From positions 11,011,144-11,075,143 of the forward strand of contig NC_133946.1 of NCBI RefSeq assembly GCF_031877795.1: a DNA stretch of 64,000 nt, read 5' to 3'. The translations under genes were made by a program, and so were the position numbers. The DNA comes from Strix aluco. Taxonomy: Eukaryota > Chordata > Aves > Strigiformes > Strigidae. The notes beneath the pieces were generated by a model. That model searched no databases. It was not told the origin of the DNA and was given only the letters and a program-made list of their open reading frames with translations. This document shows, piece after piece, positions 11,041 through 62,275 of this stretch; the stretch's first letter is position 1; each line of letters starts with the position of its first letter.

Positions 11041-14000
11041 TGTGAGGTCAGGTTGGTACAAAATGATCAGGAGCCAGGTCAGTCTGCCTCAGTGTAAGGA
11101 GAAACTTGGAAAACTGTACAAGTGGAAGAAGGGCATGTAGTGGTATAGGAGAGGAAGAGTGTGGGTCAGAGCTCGTGAGAGGCCACAGCAGCAGACCTGG
11201 AGTGTATTGAAGGATGCGGTGGAGGCCCACATAGCCCATCCTGCTCTCAAACCACTCGTGCAAGAGAATACATAGGCTCTTCTGGCAGCATTTGAATTTC
11301 CCTGCCTTTTCCAGCAATCTCTACTTACAGCTTCCTTGAAAGGCAAGCCCAGCTTTTGTGGGTGGGTTTTTCCCATCAAAGTCAGCAGCGGGGCTCGATC
11401 AAACCTCCATTTCCTTGTCTGGAGATGCGGAGGTGGATGTGTGACTCTTCCCGCCATTGGCTCTGAGGTGCCTGGTGTTGGGCAGTTGTGTTGCAGCAGA
11501 GGGTGCTGTGCCCGTGCTGGCAGCATTGCTGGCCTTGGGCCCTTCCCCTGTGCTGGGGTTCCCAGTGCTCAGCTGAGCACCCCGGGACTGAAATATTGCT
11601 CTGTGCCCGCTCCCAGTGCTTGCTCTGCAGCTGGCAAGTGCAGGCCTGGGGAATAACAATAAGAGATGTGAGGGGCCTCAGGCAAACAGGGATGCAGTAC
11701 GAGCTCCTTTCCAACCTGCCCAAAAAGCTTTGGCCTAATTTTTTTTTGTGCAAATACTCTCCCTCTGCCCTAGTTCTGAATCCCAGTGGTGCTGGTTTGA
11801 GCCCTTGTGCTGGTCTCCCATGAAGGAGAGGTTGCCCGGAATGGGTGTCCCTCACTGACGACCATCCTTTATTCTTTTTTTTTAAATCAATGGTCGGTGT
11901 TTTCTCCATCTTGGGAACAAACCTCTTGCAGTTAATGAATAACCAGCAAGAGATTTATCAGTGCAGTTCTCTTGCCAAGAGGAGATAACAGCATGAGCCC
12001 GCAGCGGTCTGCTTCCGCCTCCAGCAGTGTGGGAGCTGCCTTGGGTGTGCGCAGGGCGTTGGAGAAGGGGGAGATTGCATCCTCTACTGTCTCACCCATC
12101 CGCGGGTGATACCCAAGGCAGCTTGCAGGCAAAGCACAAGGACACTCACACTCAGAGCAGGCCACCTCTGAGGACAGATCTCCTCGGGCTGACAAAGTTC
12201 GGCCTGCCTGATCTGTCTGTTGGCCTTTGTGGTGGTGTGTGTTGGGTCACCTGGAAGGACCGAGGTGGTTGTGTGTTGTTGTACGAGTGCATGCTCTTGC
12301 GTTGGTGTTGCTGATGAGAGAGTACTGATCTGCAGGGACTTTGCTGAGGACATCTTCCTCAACTTCCATAGTTCATCATGTCCACAAAGGCCTCTGTGCC
12401 CTCACTTTGACATTTCTGTCTGGGCTATGTGACAGCAGAACCAAACTGGTCTCCTGCCGCAGCTGTGTGGTGATTTGAGACATCTTGTCCCAAAACTATT
12501 GGGGGGTACCTCTGCTTGGCTTTTCCCTGTGTTTTGGACACAATGCTCCTGGGAATGGAGGCTCTTCACTGAACTTTTTTTCTTTTTTTAGACCCTCTAG
12601 GCTGAGGAGGAGGCTCCCAGCAAGGCCTCCTGGAGTCCCAGTTTGCCTAGAAACTGGCAGGAATTGCCTGAATCATGAGTGAGAGACAGCCCAAGCAAGC
12701 AGCATTTTGTTTAGGTGGCTGCACGACTTCCATTATGAAATGCCAGCGTTCCGCACAGCTGGCAGGGGGCTCTCAGAATAACCACGCTGAGGAGTGGAAG
12801 AATTGCAACAGTGTTCGAGGCAAGGAGATGCTATCACACAAAGATGAAAGCTTTCAGGCAGCTCGGAGGGAGAGACCCACAGAGAGGAGGGGAGATGCGC
12901 GTGGGGGCCGAGGGAAGAATTAAACATACCGTGATTTCACAGGGTTGTGTTGCTGATTGCTGCGCTGGCTGCCTTGGAGAGAGCTGTAGAGAAGAATACT
13001 TGTGTGCAAGGCCAAAGGAGGATGGACGGTAAGGAGAAAAAGGGTATTTAAGGTGGGAATATGCGTTCAGTGTAAAACCAAGGAAAGACTGGTTGGACAT
13101 GTGGTACAAGCTCTGGCTCTTTAGTTGGTCTGTATTTAGTCTTGCTCAATCAGTTACAGCAGCCCTGTTCAAGGGAGAGTGAGTTGGGAATGTTGGGCAG
13201 TTTGGAGAGTTGGCTGCATCCACCAACCCTTCATCCAGTGCTGCCTCGGTGCGTGAGCAGGGAGGACTCTCCTAGGCTGGGAAGTGCTGGCCGTAGGGCG
13301 GGGGGCATCTTGCCACAGAGAGAAAGGAAAACCCCCCCTGCCTGGTGGTGGATGCCCTCCTGAGGCTGGGCAGAGGCTTTGCTTCCACGTCTGGGCTGTC
13401 TCAGTGAGGCAGGCTGGTCCCGGGACGCAGGAAGAGCAATCTAGGATGTACCTTAACGCATCCCTGATAACAGTATCAGTGATGTTGAAGCTAACAAGGC
13501 CAATGACCCCAGAGCAAATGACACTCTGCTTTGTACTGCACTAACCTTCCCTCTCACCACTCTCTTTGCATTTCCCTCTGCCTTTGCCTCCTCAGACAAA
13601 GCCCAATTACAAGAACAGGAGGAAGGTACCAAGTTCAACAAAGGGAAGTTTTTGGTAGAGCGTAGTAACAAGAAAGAGCAGTGTTAAGGCTCTCATCCCT
13701 CATGTCCCCAGCTCAGCAGAGATGTCTCAAACATCCCACTATTTGTCCGTTTGAGCCACACAGACCCCAGCGCTCCTCCTGCCCAAGACCAGCGGGTGAG
13801 GTAAGAACAGGATGGAATAACCAGCATCTGAAACCCTTCCCGTAACCTCTTGCCAGCCAGCTCGCTCCCTGGGCCACACGTCCTCTGCCTGGTCATAGCT
13901 CTTCTGTACACCTGCTGTGGTATCTCACTGGCAGATTCCACTGTATAGCTCAAAATCTGACCCTCATCTCAACTCCTCCTACTGAGACCACAAAATAATC

Positions 14001-17000
14001 CACACTCAGCTACCCCGATCAAAGAGATTGTGCATCAGCCCTTGGCTGCGAGCTTTAAGGTGCTGCATCCAATCTCAGTGACATTTCCAAATCTATTTTC
14101 TCCATCCTAGCATCCTTCCTCTCCGCACGCCACTACACTACACATTATCTGGAGGGATTTCAGTCTCAGGTGTTGGCTGAAGGTGTTAGAGATCCTTATT
14201 TTCCCCACACAGGCTAAATTTAGCGGTAAGCTAGGCTGCCCTCTGTTAAAGGCTGGCACAGAGGTACATATTCCATCAAATTCAACAAGACCCGAACCAG
14301 ATTTCATTATTTCAGAACAAGGAAACGCAAGAGGTAAGAGTCCTTGCTCTGTGACATACGGCTGGCCCAGAGCGTGGGGAGGACACGGTGCAATCTCGGG
14401 GCACATCCCATTCATCCTGCGAGGAGATGTGGAAGAGAACTTCTCTCTGTGTGGCGCAGACCCTGACAAGAGCTGGTGGAGGGGCTTTGCCGGGCTGCCC
14501 CACCTTGGGCAGTGTTGTTTAGGAAGCAGTTTAGCTCCTCGCTGCCACGTGACGTTGACGTTCTGCTGGTGCTTTGCTCTTGTTTCTAGGCTTGATTTTT
14601 CAAAGGTGCAAGGGGCAGTTAAACACTCAGTTCCTACTTAAAACTGATTCCAAACTCCCGCTGGTGCCTTTGGAAACTTCATCCTTAGGTACATGTGAAG
14701 AGAGAGAGCACTTCAGGAGTAATAAAGTTGGAGAGTGCTGTACAGAATAGCAGTTGGGTTTTGTGAAACAAGAAAGTAGGTGCCTTCTCTGGAGCTCTAG
14801 GAAGGAGGGATTCCTGCACTCTTCAGAGCACTAAATTAATTCTTCCTGCTCAGGCAAATCAAGAAACACTGCGCTTGAATTGCTGCAATGTTCTAGCTTT
14901 AAAATCTAGAAACCTTTGTAGGTTTCTTGTGTAGGAACAAAAGTTGCAGCTGATGATAGCTTTTAGGTGATCGTGTGTGTTAGATCCCTACGAAAGGGAC
15001 TGAGGACCTGAGTGCAGTTTAGGTGGCTGGTAGCCTCTCAAGAGCATCCTGCATGCACTACAAGTTGGAAACGTTTGCCTGGAGGATCTTTCCTAAACAC
15101 CAGCGCTTGCCTTGCAGCCCTAGAAATTCAGCTGTGGTCTTTATCAATCCTTTAACAGTCTGATGAGCTCTTCTCATGCTTGTGTGAGGATTTACCAAAG
15201 TGCCTTGAACCAGTTGGAGAGCCTGTAAGGTTTGCAAACTCCCCAGCTCTGCCTGGCAGCACGGTCCAGTGAATTAAGCATCGTAAAGCAAATCTGGAGA
15301 TTCCCAGTCCTGAGCTTGCTTGTGACACTCACTTGTTGTGAGACCATCCAGAACTCAGTCACAGAAGGATTCATTCCCAAATGCAGTCTCTGTTTTGGGC
15401 CCTCTGCCTTTAGATACCAGCAGAACTCATGGTCTGGAAATGCTGCACTCTGTTTCATTCGGTGGAACTCAGCCAGAACTGCAGGAGCTGCTGCAAATGC
15501 TGAAGGTGGTTTGGAAAAGGTCTGAACTTGAATCAAAGGCCGCCTTTGGAAAGCAGGGCCCTGAGCTCTGCCAGCTCTCCTGTACAAGCAACGCTCACCC
15601 ACCGCCCTGCAGAGGACACGAGTGTCACTGCTAGATGTGCCTCCCCACTCCTGAGGAAGAGATTCCTCTCTGTTCCTCAGCCCAGCTGCATCTTGACTGT
15701 GGTGGTCCACGAGTAGCGATGGCTTCTTGTTGCTCCTTCTGCATGGGGATGTGCCTTTCTGGTGGCCTTGGTCAGTAGAGAAGAGGGATGTCATAGAAGG
15801 AAAAAGAAAAAAAAAAAGGTAAAAACTTCCCCAGTGCCGTCTGCTTTCCAGCTAACTTTGTATGGCTTCTGCTCCAAAAATTTAATATTTTGCTTGTCCA
15901 TGGAAACAGGCTGTGCTCCAGGGAATCCAGACCCTTCCCATACACAGAACTGCTGACACTTTTGCTGTGTTCCTCCTAACTTTGGTTGTGTTGTCACCTG
16001 GATCACACATTTAACTGTTGTTATTCCTTCTAAGAAAATTGCACCCAGTTTTAGGCACTCTTTTCTCCTCTTGCCAAAGGAAGAGCTTGACGATCCATGT
16101 TCTGATTCTTGGCCTCCTGTTAATCTTCTTCAAAGCACCATTCTGGTAGCTCAGGTGGTGATGGTGCATCATCTTCATCTCCGTAACAATGAAATAATTC
16201 CTTCAATTTGTGTCCTGTTTGGCAGCAGGGTTCTGGGAAGTGCTGAGCAGGAGGTGGAAGCCTGTAGAGAGGTGGATGACCATGGGAGAGCACAGAGTTG
16301 TCCAAGGTCAGTGTTGCATCAGAGGCAGCTTCTTTGCCAGCTTGCTGCCTCCTGTCACTGTGTTCCCATGGAGTTACTCATTGAAGCCATAGTCTTTACT
16401 TGAAGGTTTTTGATCTCTCAGTGATCAGGCTGAATTCACTGCCTGACTCAAAGAAGCATTGTTGCACCAGATAAGAGCAACAGCTCTTCCCTGGGGAAGT
16501 CAGGTGGGGTCAAGGAGAGAAGTTTTCACTGTCCTCTGCAGCCAAATCAACCATGGGAAATACAAGTTCTGTGCGTCCCCTGAGGCTGTGCTGACACAAC
16601 CCTGCTCAGATAGAAACTGTGGAGCAGCGCTGAGGCTGCACGGACCAGCCCCAGACAGACTCTCACCCAAGCACCCGGTAACCTTGGCAGCTCCTGGAGA
16701 TGGGTTGTTCTCCCTCTCACCTACACCGCCGCAGGTCAGGGAGCCAGGATGGTGGCCGTGGGGGTGGCTGCCAGGTTACGCTCGCACTCACCCTGCGGGC
16801 AAGTCCAAAGACCCTTCCTGCAGTGGCCGGGAGTGGCCACCACCCCCGGTGACTCCCCAGAGACTTGCCAGGTCGTGGAAGGGGGCAATGGGAGCTGAGC
16901 AGGGGAACTGCTTCAACATCCTCCTGAATTGCAACTCTCTTAACCCTCCTGGCATCTGTGAAGAGCAAAACTCTCTGCTGTGGACAGTAATGTCTGATAT

Positions 17001-18356
17001 TTGCCACAGGCTGCCTTCTCCAGCCCTTCTCTGCAGCCTCAGGAGTGACACTGGATGGCTCATGTTACAGTTTCTCTGCTTTTTAAACCTGGTGATTACA
17101 GCAACCTGTGGAAAACTCTTAAGGGCCACATGTGCTGTGGCTTAGCTTCATTTTTCACTTGTGTAAAATGTGACGAAATCAAGAGTGTTTATCTTGTTTA
17201 CAATTTTGCTTCTGCTTGCCTGTAGGCATGTTTTAGCAGGGGGAAAAAACCCAACACCCAAATGCTTTCATGGATTACATACCACTGCACTCTATCCTGG
17301 CAGAGGAGGCCTTGCAGTTGTTCTACTTCTCACCTTGAAGGTGTGGAGACTCCATCAGAGGATAAAATCAGTCAGAGAGTTTGTCTTGTCTAAGATAATG
17401 GGTGTTTTTAGGATGTAGCTGCTACCCTGTCCTGGCTGACATCTTTTAAAAAAAACCAAAAAAACCAATGTCAGGATAGTTAAGGAGGCTGTCTAAATCC
17501 AGTTCAGGTGGTCCATGTGAAAGTTTTAGTGCATCCCATTTAATGTAGTACAAAATCTCTACAATATTGCCTAACTGTCCTTCTTTTAAATGCCGATGAG
17601 ACTGATTAGCACAGTCTGAAGTTTGGGGAGGTGATTTTTGTAAACCTGCTTCCCGAAGGAGGCCAGACAAATCCAGTTAGTGAGGAGGGAGGACTGCTGG
17701 TGTCTGACCACCTTTGACTAGGGCACAGCCCCCTTGCACCTTGATTTTTGCTGTAGTGAAATTCAGCAACATTTGTAGTGACCTGAGATCAGAATCAAAA
17801 CTGATGTAGCCTTAATCTACTGAACAAATGGATATACACTCTTGAGCATATGACACCTAAACCATTAGGGAGAGGTACCGGGTATTCCAGCATCTCCCAC
17901 TGCCAAGCAGCAGCTTGTTTGGCATCTGGTGGCAGCGTTGTGTTGGGAGCAATCTTCCATCTCTTGACCAAAGGGCCCTGATCAGCTGAACCTCACGTTA
18001 GCGTGATCTGTGGTTCTGCCACCCTTAGGGCACGTGCCTGCAGCCCTCCCGCAGGGACTGAGGTGTCTGTCCATGGAGGGAAGATAAAAAAGGGCTTAAA
18101 AAAGCCTTCCAACTGTGCTGGAGAAGCCTGGCTGGGAGCTGGGGTGTGGGGAGGGATGGGCTGAGGGGGAACACTGCTGAATTATTTTTTTGTTTTAAAC
18201 TGGACTTTGAAATTTGGCGCTGGAGGGAGCAACAGCCACACCTTCCATGAGTAATATCCCTCCACCCCCTTCTTGGCTCCCGCTCCCAACCAACCACATG
18301 GGATAGGGCGAGCGGTGTTTAGAGAGAGCGTGACCCGGAGGAAATGAGGAAGGGAG
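11041..18356. other. Intergenic sequence upstream of MYRF
   Basis: No exon, RNA gene or clear repeat family was recognised in this 7.3 kb. The long open frames, for example minus-strand 11382-11909 and 15192-15794 and plus-strand 16459-17145, lack known domains and fit chance ORFs in GC-rich DNA. A short A-rich run lies at about 15801-15817. Confidence 0.5.
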
Positions 18357-18360
18357 GGGG

Positions 18361-18376
18361 GTGTGTGTGTGTGTGT
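18361..18376. repeat. (GT)8 microsatellite
   Basis: Eight GT dinucleotides follow a G-rich stretch (GGAGGGGG). The minus-strand (CA)n reads through two overlapping open frames, which explains their Thr/His-rich peptides. Confidence 0.9.
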
Positions 18377-20480
18377 CTGAGGGGGAGAGACGCAGTGAAC
18401 AGCGAGGACATGGGCTGGCAGGGAGGGAGAGCAGCAGAGGGGAGACAGCAGAAAGGAAAGCAAACAGCACGCTGTGCTGGGGATTTCTATCCCTTGGTGC
18501 TGCCTTCTGGGCTGCAATAGTAGATCAAAGTAACACCTTTTAACTTTTCTGGGTTCAAATCCCTCTAGTAGCTCTTGGGGATTACACAAGCACAACCCTG
18601 AAGTACTGGATTCTGAGCTTGTTGCAGTAAGGGACCAGCTGCTCCCTCCCCTTTCAGGAAGGGATGAGGTTGGGTGCATTCCTCGGGGCCATCAGGAGCA
18701 TGTGCCCAACCTGACTTTTTCCCTTTAATTAGGTCCAGGAAGGGAGACAGCGACGCTTCTTGGGACAGAGGGCTGAGCAGGACTGAGAGGTAAACGGGCA
18801 TGGAGAAAAATGAGGTGAGGAGGACACAGACCATCGGTACCTTACATGATTCAGACATCAGAGAAAGAGCAGAGATGGGTGAACCGGCCCTAGGGAGGGA
18901 GTTAGGCCCAAGTGGCTTGGGATCAGGAGACAGGCTGCCTGCTTGGACTAGAAGTGCAGCCACCCTAACCTCTGCCTTGCCAGTGCAAAGTGGGGCTTAA
19001 TCACTGATGGATCTTACTCTTAGCGTAACGTAGTAGGTGAGACTGTGCTGATAGTACCACATGGGTGAAACCGCGTTGAGCTGCTGAGATCCCATGGCCC
19101 TGCGCTGGGTACAGATACCTGGCTGGCTTAATGCTGTTGCCTAAAGGCACCAAGTTATTTCAGAAATTATTTCTGGGCCGTTGGCCTGCCTGTTCTTATA
19201 ACTTTGTAGCACAGACAATAGAAGCGAGTGTTTCTCCTGCTCCCCCACGGTATGCACTTAGAGTATTTATCAGGATGGTTTGCTGGGGGTGGCAGCTGCT
19301 CTGCTGGGGTTTGAGTCATTATTGGGGTGCTCCCAAAGGGCTTTTCACCTCTCGGTAGTGGGGTGCATGGTGCTGGGAGGGCTGGCTGGTTTCTTCTGTG
19401 TTACGGGGAGAGCGTGTTGTGGGGCCAGTCACATCGCTACTAAGGAAAGGAGAGAGGTGTCACAGTTTTATGTTGAATGAGTCGCTGTGCAGGAGTTTGC
19501 ACCTTGGGGGTGGGGAATCCCAGGTGACAACCGATGCGGTCGGTCCAGAGGGTTACAAATCCGAGGCCGATCGGTCTCAGGGTCATTTGCCTTTCAAATC
19601 TTTTGATCATCTTTGGACCCAGCTTTAGGGTCCAATGCCATAACAGGCAGGAACTTGTTCTTCTGCCAGCTTGGCCTGTTTACAGGTTCTCTTGTTGGCT
19701 TTGACAGTCACCGGTGAAGTGACCCAGAATAGCCTTGGCCTTCCCTTGTTGTTTTATTGTGCCTGAGCAGCTGAAGCTCCAGTTCCCTCCTGCCACTCCT
19801 ATAATTTATTAGATGTCTGAGAAACATGTAGGTGATGCACCGTAGGCCTGATGCCACAAGAAGATGACTTACAGGTGGGCAATGTTGCAGGGAACCCTCA
19901 GGGAGTAGAGAGGAGGTTCTGCAAGTAAGACTGGACTCTCTGAGCTGGACTCTCAGGTTCTGTGTGTGCCTGTGAACATCCTCTGCTGTGTTCTCACGTG
20001 GAACTTGGCTGCACAGGGCTGTGTGCCTTGGGGAAGGTCTGTTCCAGACATTTTCACACAGGAGGCTCATGCTGAGCAGAGAGAACATGCTGCTGCGAGG
20101 ACGGGGGACTGCGGGTTGGGGTTTGAACTGTGAGCAGGAGCATTTAGTTTTGGGGTCTGATTTCCTAGGGCCTAACAGCTAACCTGGCACCAACCAAATT
20201 TAGGCCTGGGCTAGCACTCAGGCTCCATGGCGAAAATAAATTTTTGCTTCCTTCCCACGCAGCTTGTGCCTGAAGATGGGGGAGGTGAGTGTGTGCGGAG
20301 GAACAAGGGGCGTGGGGTAACAGAGAATAACAATTGTCTTAATGGAAAGAGAGAGGGAGAAGAAAAAAGGGCTGTTGAGCTCTTTCTCTCCATCCCCGAA
20401 ATAATAGACCTATTACTATCCCCAAACCTCAGCCCCCCTCCCCTCCCCAGAGAAGAATTGGTCACTGCACAGCTGTGTGA
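18377..20480. other. Intergenic sequence, 0.7-2.8 kb upstream of MYRF
   Basis: No coding exon was recognised. A possible 22-nt micro-exon near 20263-20284 (polypyrimidine-CAG before it, GTGAGT after it) is probably coincidental. Confidence 0.5.
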
Positions 20481-20859
20481 GCGAGAAAAATATATTTATA
20501 TATATAAGAGAATCTGCCCTTCTGAATTGGTTTGTGGGGATGGACAAAACCTCATTGTGCGCTTTATCTGCCCAGAAGAGAATGGTCCCACAGTCTTTGC
20601 CTGGCAGGGGCTCTGCGTTTGGTTAACTGTGGTCAGATAACTGTAACTTCATTTAGATACTGTACTGTTTGTTTTTTTTTTTTTCTTTTCGAGGCATTAT
20701 TATTGATTGTGGGCACATCTGGGGAAGAAAACACAACTGTCCCTTCCCCCAGCCCCTGTGCTGGAAGGATTTTTTTGGGGGTGATTTATGGCTGGCTTTG
20801 AGCGCGGGGGGTCAGCCCCCTGGGGTTGCTGGAAAAAGCCATCGGGGTGTGTGTGTCGG
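20480..20859 (+). promoter_or_regulatory. MYRF distal promoter flank
   Basis: A TATA-like AT run at 20486-20511 (TATATTTATATATATAAGAG) and a T13 run at 20672-20684 precede the CpG-rich region. The TATA-like run is about 700 bp before the start codon. It could serve an upstream start site or be simple AT-rich sequence. No start site can be assigned from sequence. Confidence 0.35.
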
Positions 20860-21030
20860 GGGAAACAGGTCCCGGGAGAGTGGGTGTGGGGGAGCCCCGA
20901 GTACCGGGGAGGCGGGAGGAGGAGGAGGAGGAGCAGGGACCCGGAGGGCGGGGAGGAAGGGCGGGAGGGAGGAGCGCTCGGCGGCAGCCCAAGTTTGGGG
21001 GCAGCGCTCGGCGGTGCACGGCGGAGGCCG

Positions 21031-21111
21031 ATGGGCAGCGGGCGGCAGCGCTCGGTGCCGGGACCGGGACCGGCTCCGGGACCCCGGCGGGGCGGCGGGG
21101 TGGGACGCTGA
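21031..21111 (+). other. Upstream ORF in the MYRF leader (26 codons)
   Basis: An ATG opens 26 Gly/Arg/Pro-rich codons and closes at TGA 73 nt before the MYRF start. It matters only if transcription begins upstream of 21031, which is not known. The peptide is probably not functional in itself, but such an ORF can lower translation of the main frame. Confidence 0.4.
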
Positions 21112-21129
21112 GGGCGGCGGGGGGGAGGG

Positions 21130-21156
21130 ATGCCCCTCTGCGGGCACAGAGACTAG
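21130..21156 (+). other. Short upstream ORF in the MYRF leader (8 codons)
   Basis: ATG with G at -3, followed by seven codons and TAG, encodes MPLCGHRD. It ends 27 nt before the MYRF start codon. It lies close enough to exon 1 to be in the mRNA for most plausible start sites. Confidence 0.45.
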
Positions 21157-21183
21157 CCCGGCTGCCCGGTGCATGGCCCAGCT

Positions 21184-58835
<37,652 letters not shown>

Positions 58836-61800
58836 GTGAGTAATTCATCCACCTTTGGAGAAAGTCAGATTCGCCTTTTGTGTATCAGTGGCAAGGGACT
58901 GGGGTTGGGGGTGTCGTACTCACAAGATGGGACAAGGATTCTCCTGGGTTTCCCCGTGTCCTCTCCTGTCACCTGCTGATCTCTGCTTGCTTGCGCTGTG
59001 GTGGAGATGCTCTCTCCACCGTACCTTTGCCATTGGGAAAGTGACTTCTCTGCATTTCTGTAGGGCTGATGGAGGATTAAGAAATGGGGCTCGCTCTGTA
59101 GGAGCCAGCAGAAAGCTGTTGAGCAGCCACTCAGACCTTGCTCTGCCGTGGAGGGTTGCACTGGCAAATACAGCCTTGTCCTGAGCATGGTTTGGGCCAG
59201 CAGCACCCTTCCCTCCTGCCCAGGCTTACCAAGCTCCTGGATTTTAAAATAAGTATTAGGATTTCCTAGACAATGCATAGCAGGAATGGCTGGAGGTAAT
59301 CTAGAGCCACTTGAGCACAGCTTGAGAGCAGCATAGAAAGGAGTGTGAGGAGGAGAGGGCGTGGTTGATGGGCAGAAGGGGGTAAGGAGAAAAAGAAAGG
59401 AAGAGGGAGGGGGTTGAGGAAAGCTGGGAAGCCAGGAAGGGCAGCGAGGTGGCAGAGAGGCAAGGGGAGTGCATGGAGAGGAGAACTGGGGTGGCTGAGG
59501 CAGATGGGGGAGCAGAAAGCGGCTGGGTGGGAAGGTGGGCTGGGGGGGCTGTGCGGGGCTGGGAGCTGGACGGAGAGCCTGGGGCAGAGGAGGGTGGAGG
59601 CAGTGCATGGCCAAGCTGCACAGGGGAAGAGGAGTGATCAGGAGGAAACCGGTCTGGATCCTCCCTGCATTCCTCGGAGGTGACAGAGAGCTGGCAAGCA
59701 GCAGGTTGGGTTCCAGGAACCGCTTGTCGAGCAAATGAACCCCCCCATTTCCCCTCCTGCTCTTTCTGCACAGCCAGTGGCTGGTGGGAGTCCTCTTGGG
59801 GACACGGAAGAGGGGGTGCTCTGTTATCTGTGATACCAAATAACCCAAGACTATTATCACACCTTGCCTGGATGGTGCTCAGGATGGGAGCCAAGGACCC
59901 AGGCGAGGCCAGAGGCAGAGTAGGATCTGTGACGTGCAGGGAAGCTGCTGCTGCAAGCCCCAGCCCTCCTGCACACAGATCTCCCTCTCAGCCAGCCCTA
60001 GCCCTTGTACCATCTTCGATGCAGACCTGGTGGTGACTGGGGCACACTCTGGGCTGTTCCCCTGCGGAGAAGGGGCTGTTGCAGTTGGTTACTTCTTTGG
60101 TGACATCCTGTCATTTGCAAAGACTGCGTTTGTGGCTGTTTCCCTGACCGCAGCAGGAGAGAGGTAATTTGGGGAGGTGGTTACTTCTGGTTTACTAAAC
60201 TGTTTCCATAGAGGAAGAAAGTCCCACCTTCAGATGGAATATCAACTACTTCTGGGAACTTATGAGCAGCTCTGAGGTCCAGTCCTGTGGCCCTGCCCCT
60301 GCTCTCCACCACCAGTTTCCTTTTCTATAGACTGGACCAGGCCCCAGTTCCCGCTTTCCCGCACTGGACAGTGTTTGCATGCAGCTCCCACCTCCTCGGA
60401 GCGCTGCCTGGACATGTCATCTCCATCATTTGGTTTTCAACCAGGGCCTGGGCATCACTGGGCAGTTGTGACGCTGCTACTGCTGTTTTCCTACCTGGCA
60501 AAACCACCTTTGGCTTCTGCTGCTGTTCTCGCTTCTCCCAGACTGTTTTTGTGCCAGTACTGTGAGCCTCACTATCTTTGCCCCATGTCAAAGGGCTTCA
60601 GAGAAGTGGAAGCACCAGGAGAAGCAAACCCCTCTTCTCTAACTCAAGCAGTGCTTGGTCACAGCCTGCCAGTCGCTGGAGTGGCCTCTCTTCCACCATC
60701 GATTTCCTTTCACTGTGTGGCAGAAGCACAAATGCACCTTGTGTAGTCAGCAGGGTCCAAAGAGCCCTGCACATCGTAGGAGCAGACCTTCCGTGTGGCC
60801 TTGCTTTTCTCTTTCCCATAATGAGTCCCCCTTTTCCTTCCATCTCACTGTTTACCTGCGCTGGGTAAACGGTTTCTCACCTGAAACGCGTCATGAGTCT
60901 CTCAGCTTGTCACGGACCGTTTGCAGGTGTTACAGTCCCTGTTCCAGAGATTTGCCGTGCACCCCAGTATCATAACAGGTAGACTGGCAGAGGCAAACTG
61001 CACAAGATTTTCTGCTGGAGTTCTACAACCCGCAGCTTTTAACTTCTGCAAACCCAGCCCTGCTCTACCATGGTCTTTAGATCTGTGCTCAAGATCACTT
61101 GCCTAATACCTGCTTTTAGGATTTAGGGTGAAAGCCAGAGCAAACCTACTTCTGTGGCATTTAGGTCATCATCCCGTTGTGTAATGAATAAATTCCTTTT
61201 AACTGACTTCATGTAGATTTTAGGAAACCACGTGCAGTTTGTTGTGGCGCTGGATTTGACCAGAATTAAGGGTTAAGGTCCAAGGGTTGATCGATTAATT
61301 TTTAGTTACACACCACCTTGGTGGACTCTTCCTCTTTGCGGTGGGTTCGAGGCCAGGTAGCTCTAGGAGAGCCTGTGCAAGCTCAACCTACATCTCTTCC
61401 TAAATGGAAGATCACTTAGTTCTCCTGGTGCAGCACTGCACCAGAATAGATCTGTGAGAAACACCAAAAGATCGCTCTCCCCTTCCTTCTTCCATAATGG
61501 CATTTGTTAGGTTGACTAATTCATGTTTTAGGAGGTAGGAGTCTTCTCCTTCCTGCCTGCCTTTTGGGCGTACTCAGCAAATGAGCAGGCAGCTGTGTCT
61601 CTTCGAGATCCGTGAGTATTTCTGCAATTTAGTTTCCTCTGAGATCATAAAGCGAGGACCAGCCATTCCCGGTCCGTTTTCCACTGGAAGCTGTCCTCTA
61701 GTTTCTATGTGCTGTTAGAGTTTCCTGCCCCTAGAGGGAACATATTTTTTTCCCCTGTGATCCAGGTGCCCACAACCTTTTCACAGCCCCAGGAATTTGA

Positions 61801-62275
61801 ATCATCTGAACCATCTGATTTTTCCCACTCTTGTTCTTAAGAAAAGAGACGAGGAAGGTTGGTTTAAGAGGGAGACCATCGGAAGCTGGTCAGGTTCTTA
61901 CCCCAGCATGGTCCGTGGTTTAACAGCGTTTGCAGGGCAAGTGCTATGCAGCCCCCATGGAGGGGAATCGTCCATCTTTGGTGGTGCTTCTTCCTGCTCT
62001 GCCTCAGAGGGAGCCAGTCCAGTGATTCCTGCTGCACAGGAGAGACCCAGCTCTGCTTCTGCATCTAGGAGTGACGCTTTCTCTTGGGCTAGTGGAGTAA
62101 TTGCTTTGTCAGTACTTTATTTAATATTTTTTTGAACCTATACAGGATAGTTTATGCTGGTGCCTGTGGATTTACGTAATGTTCTGTGCTAAGTATAATC
62201 TTAAAGGGCAAAAAATACAATTAAATGATATTCCATGTTCTCCTCCTCTTGCACACTCAAAATTAGGTCCCTTAG
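58836..62275 (+). other. MYRF: MYRF intron 7, first part
   Basis: It starts with GTGAGT. A purine-rich tract at about 59325-59480 gives a Pro/Ser-rich 331-codon chance frame on the minus strand. The expected exon 8 was not found. Confidence 0.8.

Larger units (their letters stand above)
20860..21183 (+). promoter_or_regulatory. MYRF: MYRF CpG-rich promoter and 5' leader
   Basis: Base composition changes sharply to G+C with many CpGs, from about 20860 through exon 1 and on to about 21530, as in a CpG-island promoter. GC boxes of the GGGCGG/GGCGGG type occur near 20912, 20946 and 20960, which fits Sp/KLF factors. No TATA box stands at a fixed distance from the start codon. The transcription start cannot be placed from sequence alone. 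The leader has upstream ATGs at 21031, 21130 and 21173. Confidence 0.75.

Noticed and set aside
20263..20284. Possible 22-nt non-coding micro-exon upstream of MYRF exon 1
   Set aside because: Good splice-like edges but very short, and there is no independent support.
58865..59860. 331-codon Pro/Ser-rich open frame on the minus strand
   Set aside because: It is explained by the purine-rich plus strand, which yields few stop codons. No known motif.
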